Positions 8,317 to 17,308 of a DNA stretch of 64,000 nucleotides are shown here, in pieces. The stretch's first letter is position 1; the number at the start of each line of letters is the position of its first letter. The notes below the pieces were generated by a model. That model had not been told where the DNA came from, made no database searches, and saw nothing but the letters and a program-made list of their open reading frames with translations. The translations under genes were made by a program, and so were the position numbers. Source of the DNA: Chloroflexota bacterium (lineage in GTDB: Bacteria; Chloroflexota; Dehalococcoidia; Lucifugimonadales; UBA3495); the NCBI GenBank assembly GCA_028873965.1, contig JAPPMU010000031.1:42473-106472 (forward strand). Direction: 5' to 3'.

Positions 8317-9096
8317 CTACACGATATACCGCCCGCCCACCACGTTCATGCGGTCGCCGGTGATGTAGGACGACTCGTCGCTGGCGTAGAACAGGCAGGC
8401 GTTGGCAATGTCCTTCACCGTGCCCTGGCGACCCAGCGGTATTTCCTTCAGGTGTTCGTTCGAGCCGCGGGCCACGTCCTGGAACTCCGGATACCACTCC
8501 GGGTGGGCGCGGGCGGTGTCGGTGGAGCCGGGGTTCACCAGGTTGGCGCGCACGCCATATTGGGCGCACTCGGCCGCAACCGCGCGGATCAGCCCCAGCA
8601 GTCCGGTCTTCGCCGTGGTGACAATGGCCGTGTCCGGCCGGCCGGTGATGGCCGACTGCCCGCCCAGTCCGATGATGCTCCCGGAACGCTGTTCGATCAT
8701 GCCCGGCAGAACGGCGTGGATCAGGTAGAACGCGGAGTGCAGGTTGGTCGCCATGACGCTCTGCCACTCTTCCACCGTCACCTCCAGGATGGGTTTGTGG
8801 GGGCGCACCGCCACGTTGCTCACCAGCACGTCCACGGTTCCCAGGGCATCAATGCCTTCGGCGACCATGTCGGCCACGCGGTCGGGGTCCGCCACGTCGC
8901 CGATGACCGTATGGGTCTGGACGCCGAGCTCCCGGCATTCCGCCGCTACCGCCTCCAGTTCCTCGGCCGACTGCCGGGTGTTCAGGATCAGGTTGGCGCC
9001 CTCGCGGGCGAAGGTGCGGGCGATTTCGGCGCCGATGTTGCGGCTGGCGCCGGTGATCATTGCTGTCTTGTTTTCCAAACGCATTGCTATCCTCAT
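8317..9096 (-). CDS. Divergent SDR-family protein lacking the catalytic tyrosine
   Basis: A 259-residue protein with an SDR Rossmann fold: TGASRNIG cofactor motif at residues 15-22, a GDVAD turn, and the C-terminal YITGDRMNVVGG. The active site is unusual. The Lys is present (K163), but the position four before it is Val159 instead of Tyr, and the expected Ser is replaced by glycine in IIGLGGQ. The NNAG motif reads SNVA. It may bind NAD(P)(H) without normal SDR chemistry, or use other residues. A second start at 9084 (MRLENK) is equally likely. It lies 5 nt downstream of a small membrane gene on the same strand. Confidence 0.82.
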   Translation of the reverse strand: MRIAMRLENKTAMITGASRNIGAEIARTFAREGANLILNTRQSAEELEAVAAECRELGVQTHTVIGDVADPDRVADMVAEGIDALGTVDVLVSNVAVRPHKPILEVTVEEWQSVMATNLHSAFYLIHAVLPGMIEQRSGSIIGLGGQSAITGRPDTAIVTTAKTGLLGLIRAVAAECAQYGVRANLVNPGSTDTARAHPEWYPEFQDVARGSNEHLKEIPLGRQGTVKDIANACLFYASDESSYITGDRMNVVGGRYIV

Positions 9097-9101
9097 CTTG
9101 G

Positions 9102-9314
9102 CTATTTGTTCCGTCGCCCCTGTCGCAACGACAGTCTAATCAGAGATATTCCCGCGCCGCCAATTGTGATAAGCGACGCTATTACGTAGAGAATATCAGT
9201 AGGATCCAGTAGAAGGCGCAGGGCGATTACTGCCAGCAGCGTCACCGTCAATGCTCCGATTACCAGGGCGCAAGTCAGCAATATCGCTTTGGCAGCTAAT
9301 GAATAAATGCCCAC
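9102..9314 (-). CDS. Small membrane protein
   Basis: A 70-residue protein with two hydrophobic segments (about residues 7-34 and 41-58) and a basic C-terminus. It starts at a GTG only 3 nt after the stop of the preceding small membrane gene and ends 5 nt before the SDR, so the three appear to form one minus-strand unit. I recognise no family. The tight spacing is the main support. Confidence 0.5.
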   Translation of the reverse strand: MGIYSLAAKAILLTCALVIGALTVTLLAVIALRLLLDPTDILYVIASLITIGGAGISLIRLSLRQGRRNK

Positions 9315-9317
9315 TGA

Positions 9318-9512
9318 TCAGCGGCCGAAATCCGTGGTCAGTATCAGGACTATACCTGACACTGCGCCGGAAATCCCAGCCAAACCGGCGATGGAACCGC
9401 CCACGACTGAAGTCACGGGCTGGACGCTTGGCACGACAAACTCCCCAGCCAGTACCGCCAGCATACCGATGAAAAACACGACCATCGACAACAAGAAGAT
9501 CCGGTCCCACAT
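9318..9512 (-). CDS. Small membrane protein
   Basis: A 64-residue protein with one long hydrophobic N-terminal helix (residues 5-27) and a second Gly/Ala-rich one (about 37-58). It is the first gene of a probable minus-strand unit with another small membrane protein and the divergent SDR. The sequence has no recognised domain. The pair could form a small membrane complex, but nothing in the sequence says what it does. Confidence 0.5.
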   Translation of the reverse strand: MWDRIFLLSMVVFFIGMLAVLAGEFVVPSVQPVTSVVGGSIAGLAGISGAVSGIVLILTTDFGR

Positions 9513-9557
9513 GGCGTCCTTCTCTCCGACACAAGATGCAGCTAACGATATGGTATC

Positions 9558-9589
9558 AAAAACCCGGGACGGCGAGCACCATCCCGGGT
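9558..9589 (-). terminator. Intrinsic terminator of the ABC ATPase operon
   Basis: On the minus strand an 8-bp perfect stem (ACCCGGGA/TCCCGGGT arms at 9562-9569 and 9582-9589, 12-nt loop) is followed by TTTT. It lies about 30 nt after the stop of the OppF-type ATPase gene. Confidence 0.75.
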
Positions 9590-9615
9590 GAATGTCGCAG
9601 AGATTTCGGAAGTGC

Positions 9616-10656
9616 TCAGTAAGGCCCGTACCCCGGCACGTTGATGCAGGCCGCGATGTGGTCGGGCAGCACCTCCCGAGCCTCGGGATTCACGCGCGAA
9701 CAGTCGTCCGTAGCGATGGGACAGCGCGGGTGGAACACGCAACCGCTGGGCGGGTTCAGCGGGCTGGGAACCTCGCCCGAGAGGATGATCCGTTCCCGCT
9801 GGGCGTCCAGCACCGGGTCGGGGATCGGCACCGCCGACAGCAGCGCGCGGGTGTACGGATGCTGCGGGTTCTCGTAGATGGCGTTGCGGTCCGCGACCTC
9901 GACGATCTTTCCCAGGTACATCACGGCGACGCGGTCGCTGATGTGGCGCACCACCGAGAGGTCGTGGGCGATGAACAGGTACGTCAGGTCGTACCGCTCC
10001 TGCAGGTCCTCCAGCAGGTTGATGATCTGCGCCTGGATGGACACGTCCAACGCCGAAACCGGCTCGTCGCAGACAATGAAGTCCGGGTCGACGCTGAGCG
10101 CGCGGGCGACCCCGATACGCTGGCGCTGTCCGCCGCTGAACTCGTGCGGGAACCGGTCGGCCATGTAGGGATTCAAGCCCACGTTGTTGAGCAGCTCAGC
10201 GACCCGCTCGCGGTACTCCCGCTTGTTGTTGACCAGCCCGTGCACCGCCAACGGCTCGCCGATGATGTTGCCGGCGGTCATCCTCGGGTTGAGCGAGCTG
10301 TAGGGGTCCTGGAAGATGATCTGCATCTGCCGGCGCATCGCCCGCATCTGGCCGGTTTTGGCCTGTGCAATGTCAACGCCGTTGAACCAGATCTGTCCGT
10401 CGGTGGGGCGGTAGAGACGCAGAATGCAGCGACCGGTCGTGGTCTTGCCGCAGCCCGACTCTCCAACCATTCCCAGGGTCTCGCCGCGACGCACGGTGAA
10501 ATTCACGCCGTCGATGGCTTTGATGTAGGCAACCGCCCGTTGGAACAGGATGCCCGAGGTCACCGGAAAGTGCATCTTGAGGTCGCGGACGTCCAGCAGC
10601 AGGTTTTCTGCCGCCGGCGTCGTGGCGGCGGTTTGGGGCATCTCAGCAGTCGTCAT
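9616..10656 (-). CDS. Peptide ABC transporter ATP-binding protein, OppF/DppF type
   Basis: A 346-residue cytoplasmic ATPase that powers uptake of peptides or related solutes. It has Walker [10 protein letters not shown], the ABC signature [14 protein letters not shown], Walker [13 protein letters not shown] and the switch histidine in LFIAHDLS. The C-terminal extension has the cysteine-containing oligopeptide-transporter motif (CVFHPRCP, then C-x6-15-C). It lies just downstream of the second ATPase gene. Its likely partners (binding protein and permeases) are encoded 4-9 kb away on the other strand, with two CoA-transferase genes in between. Confidence 0.95.
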   Translation of the reverse strand: MTTAEMPQTAATTPAAENLLLDVRDLKMHFPVTSGILFQRAVAYIKAIDGVNFTVRRGETLGMVGESGCGKTTTGRCILRLYRPTDGQIWFNGVDIAQAKTGQMRAMRRQMQIIFQDPYSSLNPRMTAGNIIGEPLAVHGLVNNKREYRERVAELLNNVGLNPYMADRFPHEFSGGQRQRIGVARALSVDPDFIVCDEPVSALDVSIQAQIINLLEDLQERYDLTYLFIAHDLSVVRHISDRVAVMYLGKIVEVADRNAIYENPQHPYTRALLSAVPIPDPVLDAQRERIILSGEVPSPLNPPSGCVFHPRCPIATDDCSRVNPEAREVLPDHIAACINVPGYGPY

Positions 10657-10723
10657 CGTGAAACTCCCTTTTCAGGACCGTCATTTCCACTTGATGCGGA
10701 ACTACGCAGGTCGGAACGGCGTC

Positions 10724-11767
10724 CTAGCCGGTTCCCATGGCGTAGCTCAGTGCCTGCACGCCCAGGATTTCCGAACGCCAGCAGGCCGAAACGTGGGGCT
10801 CCTCGGAATTGTTGCTCTCCACCGGCATCAGCGGCGGCGCCTCCGTGACGCACTTGTCGATGGCAAAGCGGCAGCGCGCGCGGAAGGAACATCCCTGGGG
10901 CAGGTTGACCAGGTCCGGCGGCTGGCCTTCGATGGGCACCAACTTGGCCGCCTGGCCCTCTTCGTCAGTCAGTCGCTGGTCCAGCCGTGGCACCGAGTCC
11001 AACAACCCGACCGTGTAGGGATGGCGTGGGTTGGTGTAGATCTCGAACGCCGAACCGCGTTCGATGATCTTGCCGGCGTACATGACGTTCACCCGGTCGG
11101 CGTAGCGGGCCACGACTCCCAGGTTGTGCGTGATGATGATGAGCGCCACGCCCAGGTCCTGGGTGAGGGACTTCATCAACTCCAGGATCTGGGCCTGAAT
11201 GGTCACGTCCAGAGCCGTGGTCGGCTCGTCGGCGATGATGAGCTGCGGGTTGCAGCTCAGCGCCATTGCGATCATGACGCGCTGGCGCATGCCTCCGCTG
11301 AACTGGTGCGGGTACTGGCGGATGCGGCGCTCCGGGTCGGGGATCCCCACCCTGGCCAGCAGGTCCACCGCGTCCTTGCGCGCCTCGTCACGGCTCTTGC
11401 CCAGGTGCAGCTGGATGGTCTCGGTCAACTGCCGGTCCAGCGTCAGCACCGGGTTCAGGGAGGTCATGGGCTCCTGGAAAACCATGGCCATCTTGGCCCC
11501 GCGTATGCGGCGCATGTCGTCCATGTCAACCTGGAGGATGTCCTCGCCGTCGAACAGGACTTCGCCGCCCACGGTTTTACCCGGCGGGTCCGGTATGAGG
11601 CGCATGAGGGAAAGCGCGCTCACGCTCTTTCCGCAACCGCTTTCGCCGACCAGCCCGAGGGTTTCGCCGGGCATCACCTCATAGGAGACATCGTCAACGG
11701 CTTTGACGATGCCTTCGTAGGTGAAAAAGTACGTTTGCAGGTTCTTGACTTCAAGCAGAGGGTCCAC
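10724..11767 (-). CDS. Peptide ABC transporter ATP-binding protein, OppD/DppD type
   Basis: A 347-residue ATPase partner of the preceding protein. Walker A is GESGCGKS, the signature SGGMRQRVMIAMAL, and Walker B LIIADEPTTALD. The C-terminal GCSFRARCRFAIDKC region is the Opp/Dpp cysteine motif. The start is a GTG with GGAGCG 6 nt upstream. With the OppF-type gene 67 nt downstream it forms a two-gene unit ended by the hairpin at 9558-9589. Confidence 0.95.
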   Translation of the reverse strand: MDPLLEVKNLQTYFFTYEGIVKAVDDVSYEVMPGETLGLVGESGCGKSVSALSLMRLIPDPPGKTVGGEVLFDGEDILQVDMDDMRRIRGAKMAMVFQEPMTSLNPVLTLDRQLTETIQLHLGKSRDEARKDAVDLLARVGIPDPERRIRQYPHQFSGGMRQRVMIAMALSCNPQLIIADEPTTALDVTIQAQILELMKSLTQDLGVALIIITHNLGVVARYADRVNVMYAGKIIERGSAFEIYTNPRHPYTVGLLDSVPRLDQRLTDEEGQAAKLVPIEGQPPDLVNLPQGCSFRARCRFAIDKCVTEAPPLMPVESNNSEEPHVSACWRSEILGVQALSYAMGTG

Positions 11768-11944
11768 TGCAACGCTCCTTATCCGGTGGTGATTGGCTTC
11801 GCGGCCAATCTCGTGAATGTCTCAATACGGACTCTGGACATCTTTCCCATTCTTCGGCCAGTCTATTGTCCCATGACTTTTTGTTGAGCCAAATTACCAT
11901 AGGCTGCATACTGCTGCAAGCAGAACACCAACCGACCAGGGCTT

Positions 11945-12060
11945 GTGCAAAGTCCTTGTTCATCCGCTCATGGTGAGCCTGTCGAACCGTCCACCGATGG
12001 CAAGGGGCATCCTTCGACAAGCTCAGGATGAGCGGAAAAAGCGATAAAGCGACTTTGCAC
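11945..12060. repeat. 116-bp element with 10-bp terminal inverted repeats (family C)
   Basis: It starts with GTGCAAAGTC and ends with GACTTTGCAC, a perfect 10-bp inverted pair. Inside, TCATCCGCTCATGGTGAGCC and GCTCAGGATGAGCGGA form a second, imperfect inverted pair. The internal motif CTTCGACAAGCTCAGGATGA belongs to a repeat type seen in many environmental genomes. It is non-coding and may be a MITE-like element. Confidence 0.75.
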
Positions 12061-12102
12061 AGGCACTGCAAACCCCCGCCGGCCTTTCGGCTCTCCCTTT
12101 TC

Positions 12103-12181
12103 CGTCATTCCGGCGAAAGCCGGAATCCAGAATTCTCTATTGCAAAGACCCTCTGGGTTCCCGCTTTCGCGGGAACGACGG
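12103..12181. repeat. Dispersed palindromic repeat, family A (paired arms)
   Basis: The left arm starts CGTCATTCCGGCGAAAGCCG; the right arm carries the variant core CCCGCTTTCGCGGGAACGAC. About 79 bp in total, directly after the family C element. Confidence 0.9.
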
Positions 12182-12255
12182 GTGGGCTTTGGAAAGTCCC
12201 TGGAACCGACGGCCTTGCCGCAAGCCGTTTCGCGCCGCTGCCCCGGTCGGGCGTG

Positions 12256-13554
12256 TCAGTACACAACCTGCTGCGCAACCAGTTCGTCAACACGCCTCCC
12301 GTCCATACCTAATAGTTGCTGCAGCACGTAGTCGTTGTGCTGGCCCAGCAGCGGGGCCGGCGCGCGCACCGAGCCGGGGGCGCCGCTGAACCGCCAGGGC
12401 ACCCCGTAAACCATCTCGGCGCCGACGTGGGGGTGGTCGATTTCCACGTAGGTCTCCCGGGCGTTCAGGTGCGGGTCGGCGAACTGATCAGCGATGTTCA
12501 TCACCGGCATCGCCGCCACTCCCACCGCCTGCAACCTTTCCACTACCTGTTGCGGGCTCAAGTTGCGCGTCCACGCCGCGACGAACTCGTCCAGATCACG
12601 CCGGTTCGTCCATCGGGACAGTTTATCGGCGAACCTGGCATCGCCGGCCAGGCCGGAGCATCCGGCGCCATCGCGGTCGATGACGCCGGCCAACGCCTGC
12701 CATTCCTCCTCGGTGCCAACGGCGATGGCAACCCAGGCGTCCTCGCCGGCGCAGGGGTAATTGTTGTGCGGCGCGAAGTCAGGGTCGTCGTTGCCGGGTG
12801 GAACCGGAATCCGGCCCGTCATCTGGTACCCCAGCATGGGCACTCCCAGCAACGCGGCCGTACCCTCCAGGTGGGCGGCTTCCACGTACTGCCCCTGGCC
12901 CGTGCGGTTGCGGTGCCGCAGGGCTGCGGCCACTCCCAGGGCGGCGCACAGGGCGGCCACCGTATCGCTCCACGCCGCTTGCAGTTCGCCCACCAGCGGT
13001 TCCCCTTCTTCCGGAGCGTAACCCACCAGGCTCATCATGCCCGACATCGCCTGGATGATGGGCGCGTAGGCCACCATGTCCCGCAACGGGCCGGTGTCGC
13101 CGAAGGCCGGCATGGAGGCCACGATGATGTCGGGTTTGACGGCGCGGAGGCTGGCGTAGTCCATGCCCAGCCTTTCCAGTACTCCCGGCGAGAAGTTCGC
13201 CAGCACGACGTCGCTGACCGAGGACAGCCGTTGCAGGATACTCCGGCCCGTTTCGGTGCGCAGGTTCAGCGTCACGCTGAGCTTGTTCCGGTTGAGCCCG
13301 TGAAACACCGGCTGCAATTCGGGCCAGAGGCCGCGGTCTCCGCCGGTCAGATCTTCGCCTTGATTTTCAATGGGTATCATGGGCCGACCCAATCGCATCC
13401 CGTCCATGCGCGCCCGGCTCTCCACCTTGATCACCTCCGCGCCCATGTCCGCCAGCAGGTGTCCCGCCATCGGCCCGGCCCAGGCCGAGCCCAGGTCCAC
13501 GACGCGGACGTTGCGCAGAGGCGGTCGAGGCATCGCACTACCGGAAACCATCAT
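12256..13554 (-). CDS. CaiB/BaiF CoA-transferase family protein
   Basis: A 432-residue class III CoA-transferase, which moves CoA between carboxylic acids and often activates a compound for breakdown. It shows the N-terminal VRVVDLGSAWAGPMAGHLLADMGAEVIKVE motif, the NLRTETGR region, LANFSPGVLERLG, and the TGQGQYVEAA strand. The candidate catalytic aspartate is in the SDTVAAL segment. The ATG overlaps the stop of the upstream CoA-transferase gene by 4 nt (ATGA), so the two are translationally coupled and may form a heteromer. An alternative start is Met8. Confidence 0.92.
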   Translation of the reverse strand: MMVSGSAMPRPPLRNVRVVDLGSAWAGPMAGHLLADMGAEVIKVESRARMDGMRLGRPMIPIENQGEDLTGGDRGLWPELQPVFHGLNRNKLSVTLNLRTETGRSILQRLSSVSDVVLANFSPGVLERLGMDYASLRAVKPDIIVASMPAFGDTGPLRDMVAYAPIIQAMSGMMSLVGYAPEEGEPLVGELQAAWSDTVAALCAALGVAAALRHRNRTGQGQYVEAAHLEGTAALLGVPMLGYQMTGRIPVPPGNDDPDFAPHNNYPCAGEDAWVAIAVGTEEEWQALAGVIDRDGAGCSGLAGDARFADKLSRWTNRRDLDEFVAAWTRNLSPQQVVERLQAVGVAAMPVMNIADQFADPHLNARETYVEIDHPHVGAEMVYGVPWRFSGAPGSVRAPAPLLGQHNDYVLQQLLGMDGRRVDELVAQQVVY

Positions 13555-14774
13555 CCGCCTAACACATCCGCGTTGTGCTGTCCCAGCAGCGGAGCGGGTC
13601 GAACGATGCGGCAGGGCGATCCGTGCAGCCGCATCGGAGCGCCGGGGTAGCGGAAGCCGCCGACCTCGGGGTGTTCAGACTCGACGAACCAGTCCCGCTG
13701 GTGAAGATGGGGCATTTCCAGCGCCTCGTCCATGGTGAGAACCGGGGCGCACGGGATGCGGTTTTCCAGGCACAGTTGCAGGATCTCCGCCTTGTCGTGC
13801 TCCATGAACCAGGGCGCGATCAGGTTTTCGGCTTCCTCCGGGTATTGGTCGCTCATGGCGCGGCGGTCCCGATAGCGCGGATTTTCCGTCCAGTCCGGGT
13901 CGCCCAGCAGGTGCAGGAAACGCTGGTACTGTTCCATCTGCGGGGCGTCGATACACACGTAGCCGTCCCGGCAGGGGAGCACGCAGTTGGGAAACAGACC
14001 CAGGCGCATCCGGTTGCCGGAGCGCGAGCCGGCGATCCCGCGGTAGATGAAGGTGGGCAGGTGATAACCGGTGAGCAGCGTGCTGATCACACCCGAATCG
14101 GAAACGTCGATGTACTGGCCGCCGGCGTTCTCTTCATCGCCGGCCAGATTCGACTCCCGGGCCAGCAGAGCGACAATAGCAGAGTAGGCTCCGCCGAGGC
14201 CGGCCAGGTATCCCGCCTGGCGGTCCGGCGTGGTCAGCGGCTCGCGGTGCGGGTGCCCCGTGCCGAAGCTCATCCCGCTCAGCGCGTTCACCTGAAGGTC
14301 GTAGCCGGCGTACTCCCGGTAGTCGCCGGTGCGGCCGTAGGGAGAGAGCGACACGGCGATCAGGCGGGGGTGCCTGACCCTCAGCTGCTCTGCGGTTATG
14401 CCGGCGGTTGCCAGCGTGGAGTAGGGCTGGTTCTCGACAAATATGTCCGCGCTTGCCAGCAGGCTGTGGAGCCGTTCCACGCCGTCCGGTTCGTCGGTGT
14501 CGAGGGCAACTCCCCGCTTGCCCAGGTTGGCGAACAGGAACAACCCGCTGCGCTCGTGATGCGGCTGTCCGCCGGGAAATGGTCCGGCGCGCCGCGCCGC
14601 GTCCCCGTCCGGTGGCTCTACCTTAACGACATCCGCGCCCAACTCCGCCAGCACCTTGGCGCAAAACGGCGCCGACACCATCTCCCCCCACTCGACGACC
14701 CGAACGCCGTCCAGCGGCGCGGGCGATGGATTGCGGGCCGGAAGTGACGGGCCTGTTTCTGATGGGAATGACAT
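13551..14774 (-). CDS. CaiB/BaiF CoA-transferase family protein
   Basis: A 407-residue class III CoA-transferase, first gene of a coupled pair. It has VRVVEWGEMVSAPFCAKVLAELGADVVKVE, the LDTDEPDG region, ENQPYSTLATAGI, and GGQYIDVSD. The segment around the usual catalytic Asp (RQAGYLAGLGGAYSA) looks altered compared with its neighbour, so this subunit may be less typical; an alignment would decide. ATG 14774 gives a normal N-terminus; the in-frame ATG at 14831 would add 19 non-conserved residues. No substrate can be inferred. Confidence 0.9.
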   Translation of the reverse strand: MSFPSETGPSLPARNPSPAPLDGVRVVEWGEMVSAPFCAKVLAELGADVVKVEPPDGDAARRAGPFPGGQPHHERSGLFLFANLGKRGVALDTDEPDGVERLHSLLASADIFVENQPYSTLATAGITAEQLRVRHPRLIAVSLSPYGRTGDYREYAGYDLQVNALSGMSFGTGHPHREPLTTPDRQAGYLAGLGGAYSAIVALLARESNLAGDEENAGGQYIDVSDSGVISTLLTGYHLPTFIYRGIAGSRSGNRMRLGLFPNCVLPCRDGYVCIDAPQMEQYQRFLHLLGDPDWTENPRYRDRRAMSDQYPEEAENLIAPWFMEHDKAEILQLCLENRIPCAPVLTMDEALEMPHLHQRDWFVESEHPEVGGFRYPGAPMRLHGSPCRIVRPAPLLGQHNADVLGG

Positions 14775-14835
14775 GACCGGGATATACCACCAACGTGCGA
14801 TCGCTGCACCAAACGGATAGTCCTCACGCATACCC

Positions 14836-14931
14836 GTTTGTCATCGCGAGGAGCGCAGCGACGTGGCGATCTCGTTGCCTGAGCGACGCTCTCTCCAGCG
14901 ACGAGATTGCCACGCTTCGCTCGCAATGACA
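14836..14931. repeat. Dispersed palindromic repeat, family B
   Basis: An approximately 96-bp imperfect palindrome: TCATCGCGAGGAGCGCAGCG at the left, GCTTCGCTCGCAATGAC at the right, with GTGGCGATCTCGTTGCC and GAGATTGCCAC inside. It is non-coding and recurs at about 36.7, 37.1, 55.4 and 63.9 kb. Confidence 0.9.
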
Positions 14932-15167
14932 GGTTGCGCGAAGTGGGTACGCGTGAGACGGATAGTCGCGCGGGAGTATATGGTTGCAAATCCGGGCGCG
15001 CAACGGCAATCCGAAAAGACATCAACCGACGTAAAACAACGCAACTCAACCGGAGGCTCTTCCACGTCCGCAAAGCGTTGTCGGTGTGACGATATCGCTC
15101 TGCTGGCGATCCATTGACGACGACAAGCAAACCCACGGGCATTGATACGGGTATTTTGCGCCCCGCA

Positions 15168-15183
15168 CAATATCACGATATTG
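15168..15183. promoter_or_regulatory. Candidate operator palindrome upstream of binding-protein gene
   Basis: CAATATCACGATATTG has 7-bp perfect arms around AC. It ends 5 nt before the -35 box of the substrate-binding protein promoter, a position suited to an activator or repressor. The regulator is unknown. Confidence 0.5.
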
Positions 15184-15188
15184 AATAT

Positions 15189-15217
15189 TTGACATCAGTT
15201 ATTGCCGATGCTAATGT
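15189..15217 (+). promoter_or_regulatory. Sigma70-type promoter for the ABC binding-protein gene
   Basis: TTGACA (15189-15194), 17 nt, then TAATGT (15212-15217). The start codon follows 44 nt after the -10. This is the best promoter in the 430-bp gap after the CoA-transferases. Confidence 0.65.
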
Positions 15218-15261
15218 TTGGCGGCACACGGGAATCCGCTGACTGAAACGGAGGTATCCGC

Positions 15262-17082
15262 ATGGCAGTTCGCAGTATCCGAAACGCATTGCGCATCGCC
15301 ACAATCCCCCTGCTGATTGTATTCCTGTCCGCGATTGTCGCCTGTGGAGGCACGGCTCCGGAGCCGGCCCCCGCTCCCGCCGCCACCGATGCACCGGCGG
15401 CGCCGGCTCAAGCGGCCGCCACCACCGCTCCCGAACCCACTGCCATGCCGGCCATGGCCGACGAGGACACCTACCTCCACATGGCCGTGACCCCGCTGCC
15501 CCAGGACACCTTCTTCCCTTGGCTGGCCACCAGCAGCGGCCACCTCGTCTTCCGCCCCATGTGGGAGAACCCGACCACCATCTCCCCCGAGACCGGCGTC
15601 TCCACCATCCTGCCCCAACTGGCGCGAGAGTGGGACGTCAGCCCGGACGCTTCAGAGTACACCTTCTACCTCCAGGAAGGCGTCGAGATGCACCACGGCT
15701 GGGGCGAGTTCACCGTCAAGGACCTGATCTTCACCATTGACCAGCAGATGTCCGACCCGCTGGCTGGGTGCAAAGGCCCCCTGAAGAAGTTCATGGGGTA
15801 CGACTCCATGACGGAGATGATCGACGCCGGCAAGGCAGAGGTCATCGACGACTACACCCTGAAGATGTCGCTGGCCCAGCCCCAGGTTGACGTCGCCGAC
15901 TGGTGGTTCAACATCCTGGTCGTCCCCTGCGCCGCGGTGCGCAGCTCCGCCCAGCACGCGGAAGAAGGCGACGCCATGTTCGAGAACGGCCCGGCCGGAA
16001 CCGGCGGCTTCCAGTTCGTCAATCGCGAGCTCAAGGAGTACACCGAGTACGAGGCCGTGCCCTACGACCACTGGCGCGTCAACCCCGAGTTCAAGCGAAT
16101 GCGCATCAGCACTACGCCCGAGGACCTGACCCGCCTGGCCATGCTGCTTACCGGCGAGGCCAACATGGTGGACATCCCCAAGGTCCTGCACCAGCAGGCT
16201 CTTGACGAAGGCATGGAAGTGTTCGAGAGCCCGCTGCCCTCCGTGGGGCTGACCATCATGCCCTTCGGACAGTATGAGCTCAGCCAGGTCAACTGGAACC
16301 CGGACACCGAGCCCTGGACGGCTCCCGGCGAGACCGGCCGCCTGGTCCGCGAGGCCCTGAACCGGGCCATCGACCGCGAGCAGATCATCAACGAGCTGTT
16401 CAAGGGCCGCGGCGAGCCCATGTACAACACCATCTTCCACGACACGCTGGAGGGTTGGAACCCTCGCTGGGCCGAGGAATTTGACGAGAAGTACGGCTAC
16501 GACCTGGAAAAGGCGAAGGCGCTCCTGGACGAGGCCGGCTTCCCCGGAGACAACGGCCAGAACCGCTTCTCCATGGAAGTCTGGCAATCGAGCCTGCCCG
16601 GCCTGCCGGAGACCATCGAGGTGGCGCAGACCGTTGCCCAGTCCTTCCAGGACATCGGCATCGACACCAAGCTGGTGGAAGTGGAGTTCGCCCGCGCGCT
16701 GGACGCCTTCCGCGATCAGCACGACGCCCACTTCATCCTCCCGGTGCGCCAGACCATCCGGCAGATCAATGCCAACGCCCGCATCTACTACTACACCGGC
16801 GAGACCAACCCGGAAACCGGCCTGCCCGGCGGAGGCGTGGCCTACGTCGAGCACCAGATTTACGACGACAACTACGAGGCCCTGCTGAAAGAGACCGACC
16901 CGGCCGAGCGCCACCGGCTGGCCCAGGAGATGGGCGACCACATCTACGACAACTACCGCACCATTCCCATCGTCAACATCCGCGCCACGCTGGTGGTGAA
17001 CCCGGATGAAGTGGCCGAGTACAAGTTCGGCAGCCTCACCGGCGTCTTCGGGCACCTGGAGTATGCCAAGGCGGCGCGATAG
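15262..17082 (+). CDS. ABC transporter substrate-binding lipoprotein (peptide type, SBP family 5)
   Basis: A 606-residue extracytoplasmic binding protein. The signal peptide ends in the lipobox IVAC with Cys28 as lipid anchor, followed by an Ala/Pro-rich tether. The mature part has the family 5 layout: an early TFFPWLATSSGHL region, an SPDASEYTFYLQEGVEMHHGW-like segment, a central REALNRAIDREQIINELFKG, and a late YYYTGETNPETG region. GGAGG lies 7 nt before the ATG. Such proteins in Chloroflexota bind peptides, but also sugars or other solutes. The ATPases are on the other strand 3.5 kb away; the permeases follow 0.6 kb downstream. Confidence 0.94.
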   Translation: MAVRSIRNALRIATIPLLIVFLSAIVACGGTAPEPAPAPAATDAPAAPAQAAATTAPEPTAMPAMADEDTYLHMAVTPLPQDTFFPWLATSSGHLVFRPMWENPTTISPETGVSTILPQLAREWDVSPDASEYTFYLQEGVEMHHGWGEFTVKDLIFTIDQQMSDPLAGCKGPLKKFMGYDSMTEMIDAGKAEVIDDYTLKMSLAQPQVDVADWWFNILVVPCAAVRSSAQHAEEGDAMFENGPAGTGGFQFVNRELKEYTEYEAVPYDHWRVNPEFKRMRISTTPEDLTRLAMLLTGEANMVDIPKVLHQQALDEGMEVFESPLPSVGLTIMPFGQYELSQVNWNPDTEPWTAPGETGRLVREALNRAIDREQIINELFKGRGEPMYNTIFHDTLEGWNPRWAEEFDEKYGYDLEKAKALLDEAGFPGDNGQNRFSMEVWQSSLPGLPETIEVAQTVAQSFQDIGIDTKLVEVEFARALDAFRDQHDAHFILPVRQTIRQINANARIYYYTGETNPETGLPGGGVAYVEHQIYDDNYEALLKETDPAERHRLAQEMGDHIYDNYRTIPIVNIRATLVVNPDEVAEYKFGSLTGVFGHLEYAKAAR

Positions 17083-17102
17083 TAAGAGAAAGAGGCCGCA
17101 TT

Positions 17103-17300
17103 ATGGAATTCAAGCACACGCCCGAACATCTGCGACCATTTGTCAAACCGGAACATTTGGCTGAAGTGGAGGCGCACTTCGCCGCCACTCGTGAGGTACG
17201 CCAGCGTCTCGAGGCAGCTTTAGCCAAAAAACCGGAATGGCTGACCGAGGTTGAAGCGGCCGCCGCCAAAAGCAACGAGAGGTCCATTCCGCAGGACTGA
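17103..17300 (+). CDS. Small hypothetical protein
   Basis: A 65-residue, mostly helical, highly charged protein with no Cys. It opens with a HTPEHLRPFVKPEHLAEVEAH-like amphipathic stretch. A purine-rich AGAGAAAGAGG precedes the ATG. It begins 20 nt after the binding-protein stop and is followed after 8 nt by another tiny ORF. No family is recognised. Position inside a transporter operon suggests co-expression only. Confidence 0.5.
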   Translation: MEFKHTPEHLRPFVKPEHLAEVEAHFAATREVRQRLEAALAKKPEWLTEVEAAAAKSNERSIPQD

Positions 17301-17308
17301 GCGCAGTT

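Larger units (their letters stand above)
11768..12255. other. Intergenic region holding two repeat elements
   Basis: This 488-bp stretch between the ATPase operon and the CoA-transferases has no convincing gene. It holds a 116-bp element with perfect terminal inverted repeats and one copy of repeat family A. The minus-strand ATPase promoter should lie at about 11780-11900, but I see no strong -35/-10 pair. Confidence 0.6.
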
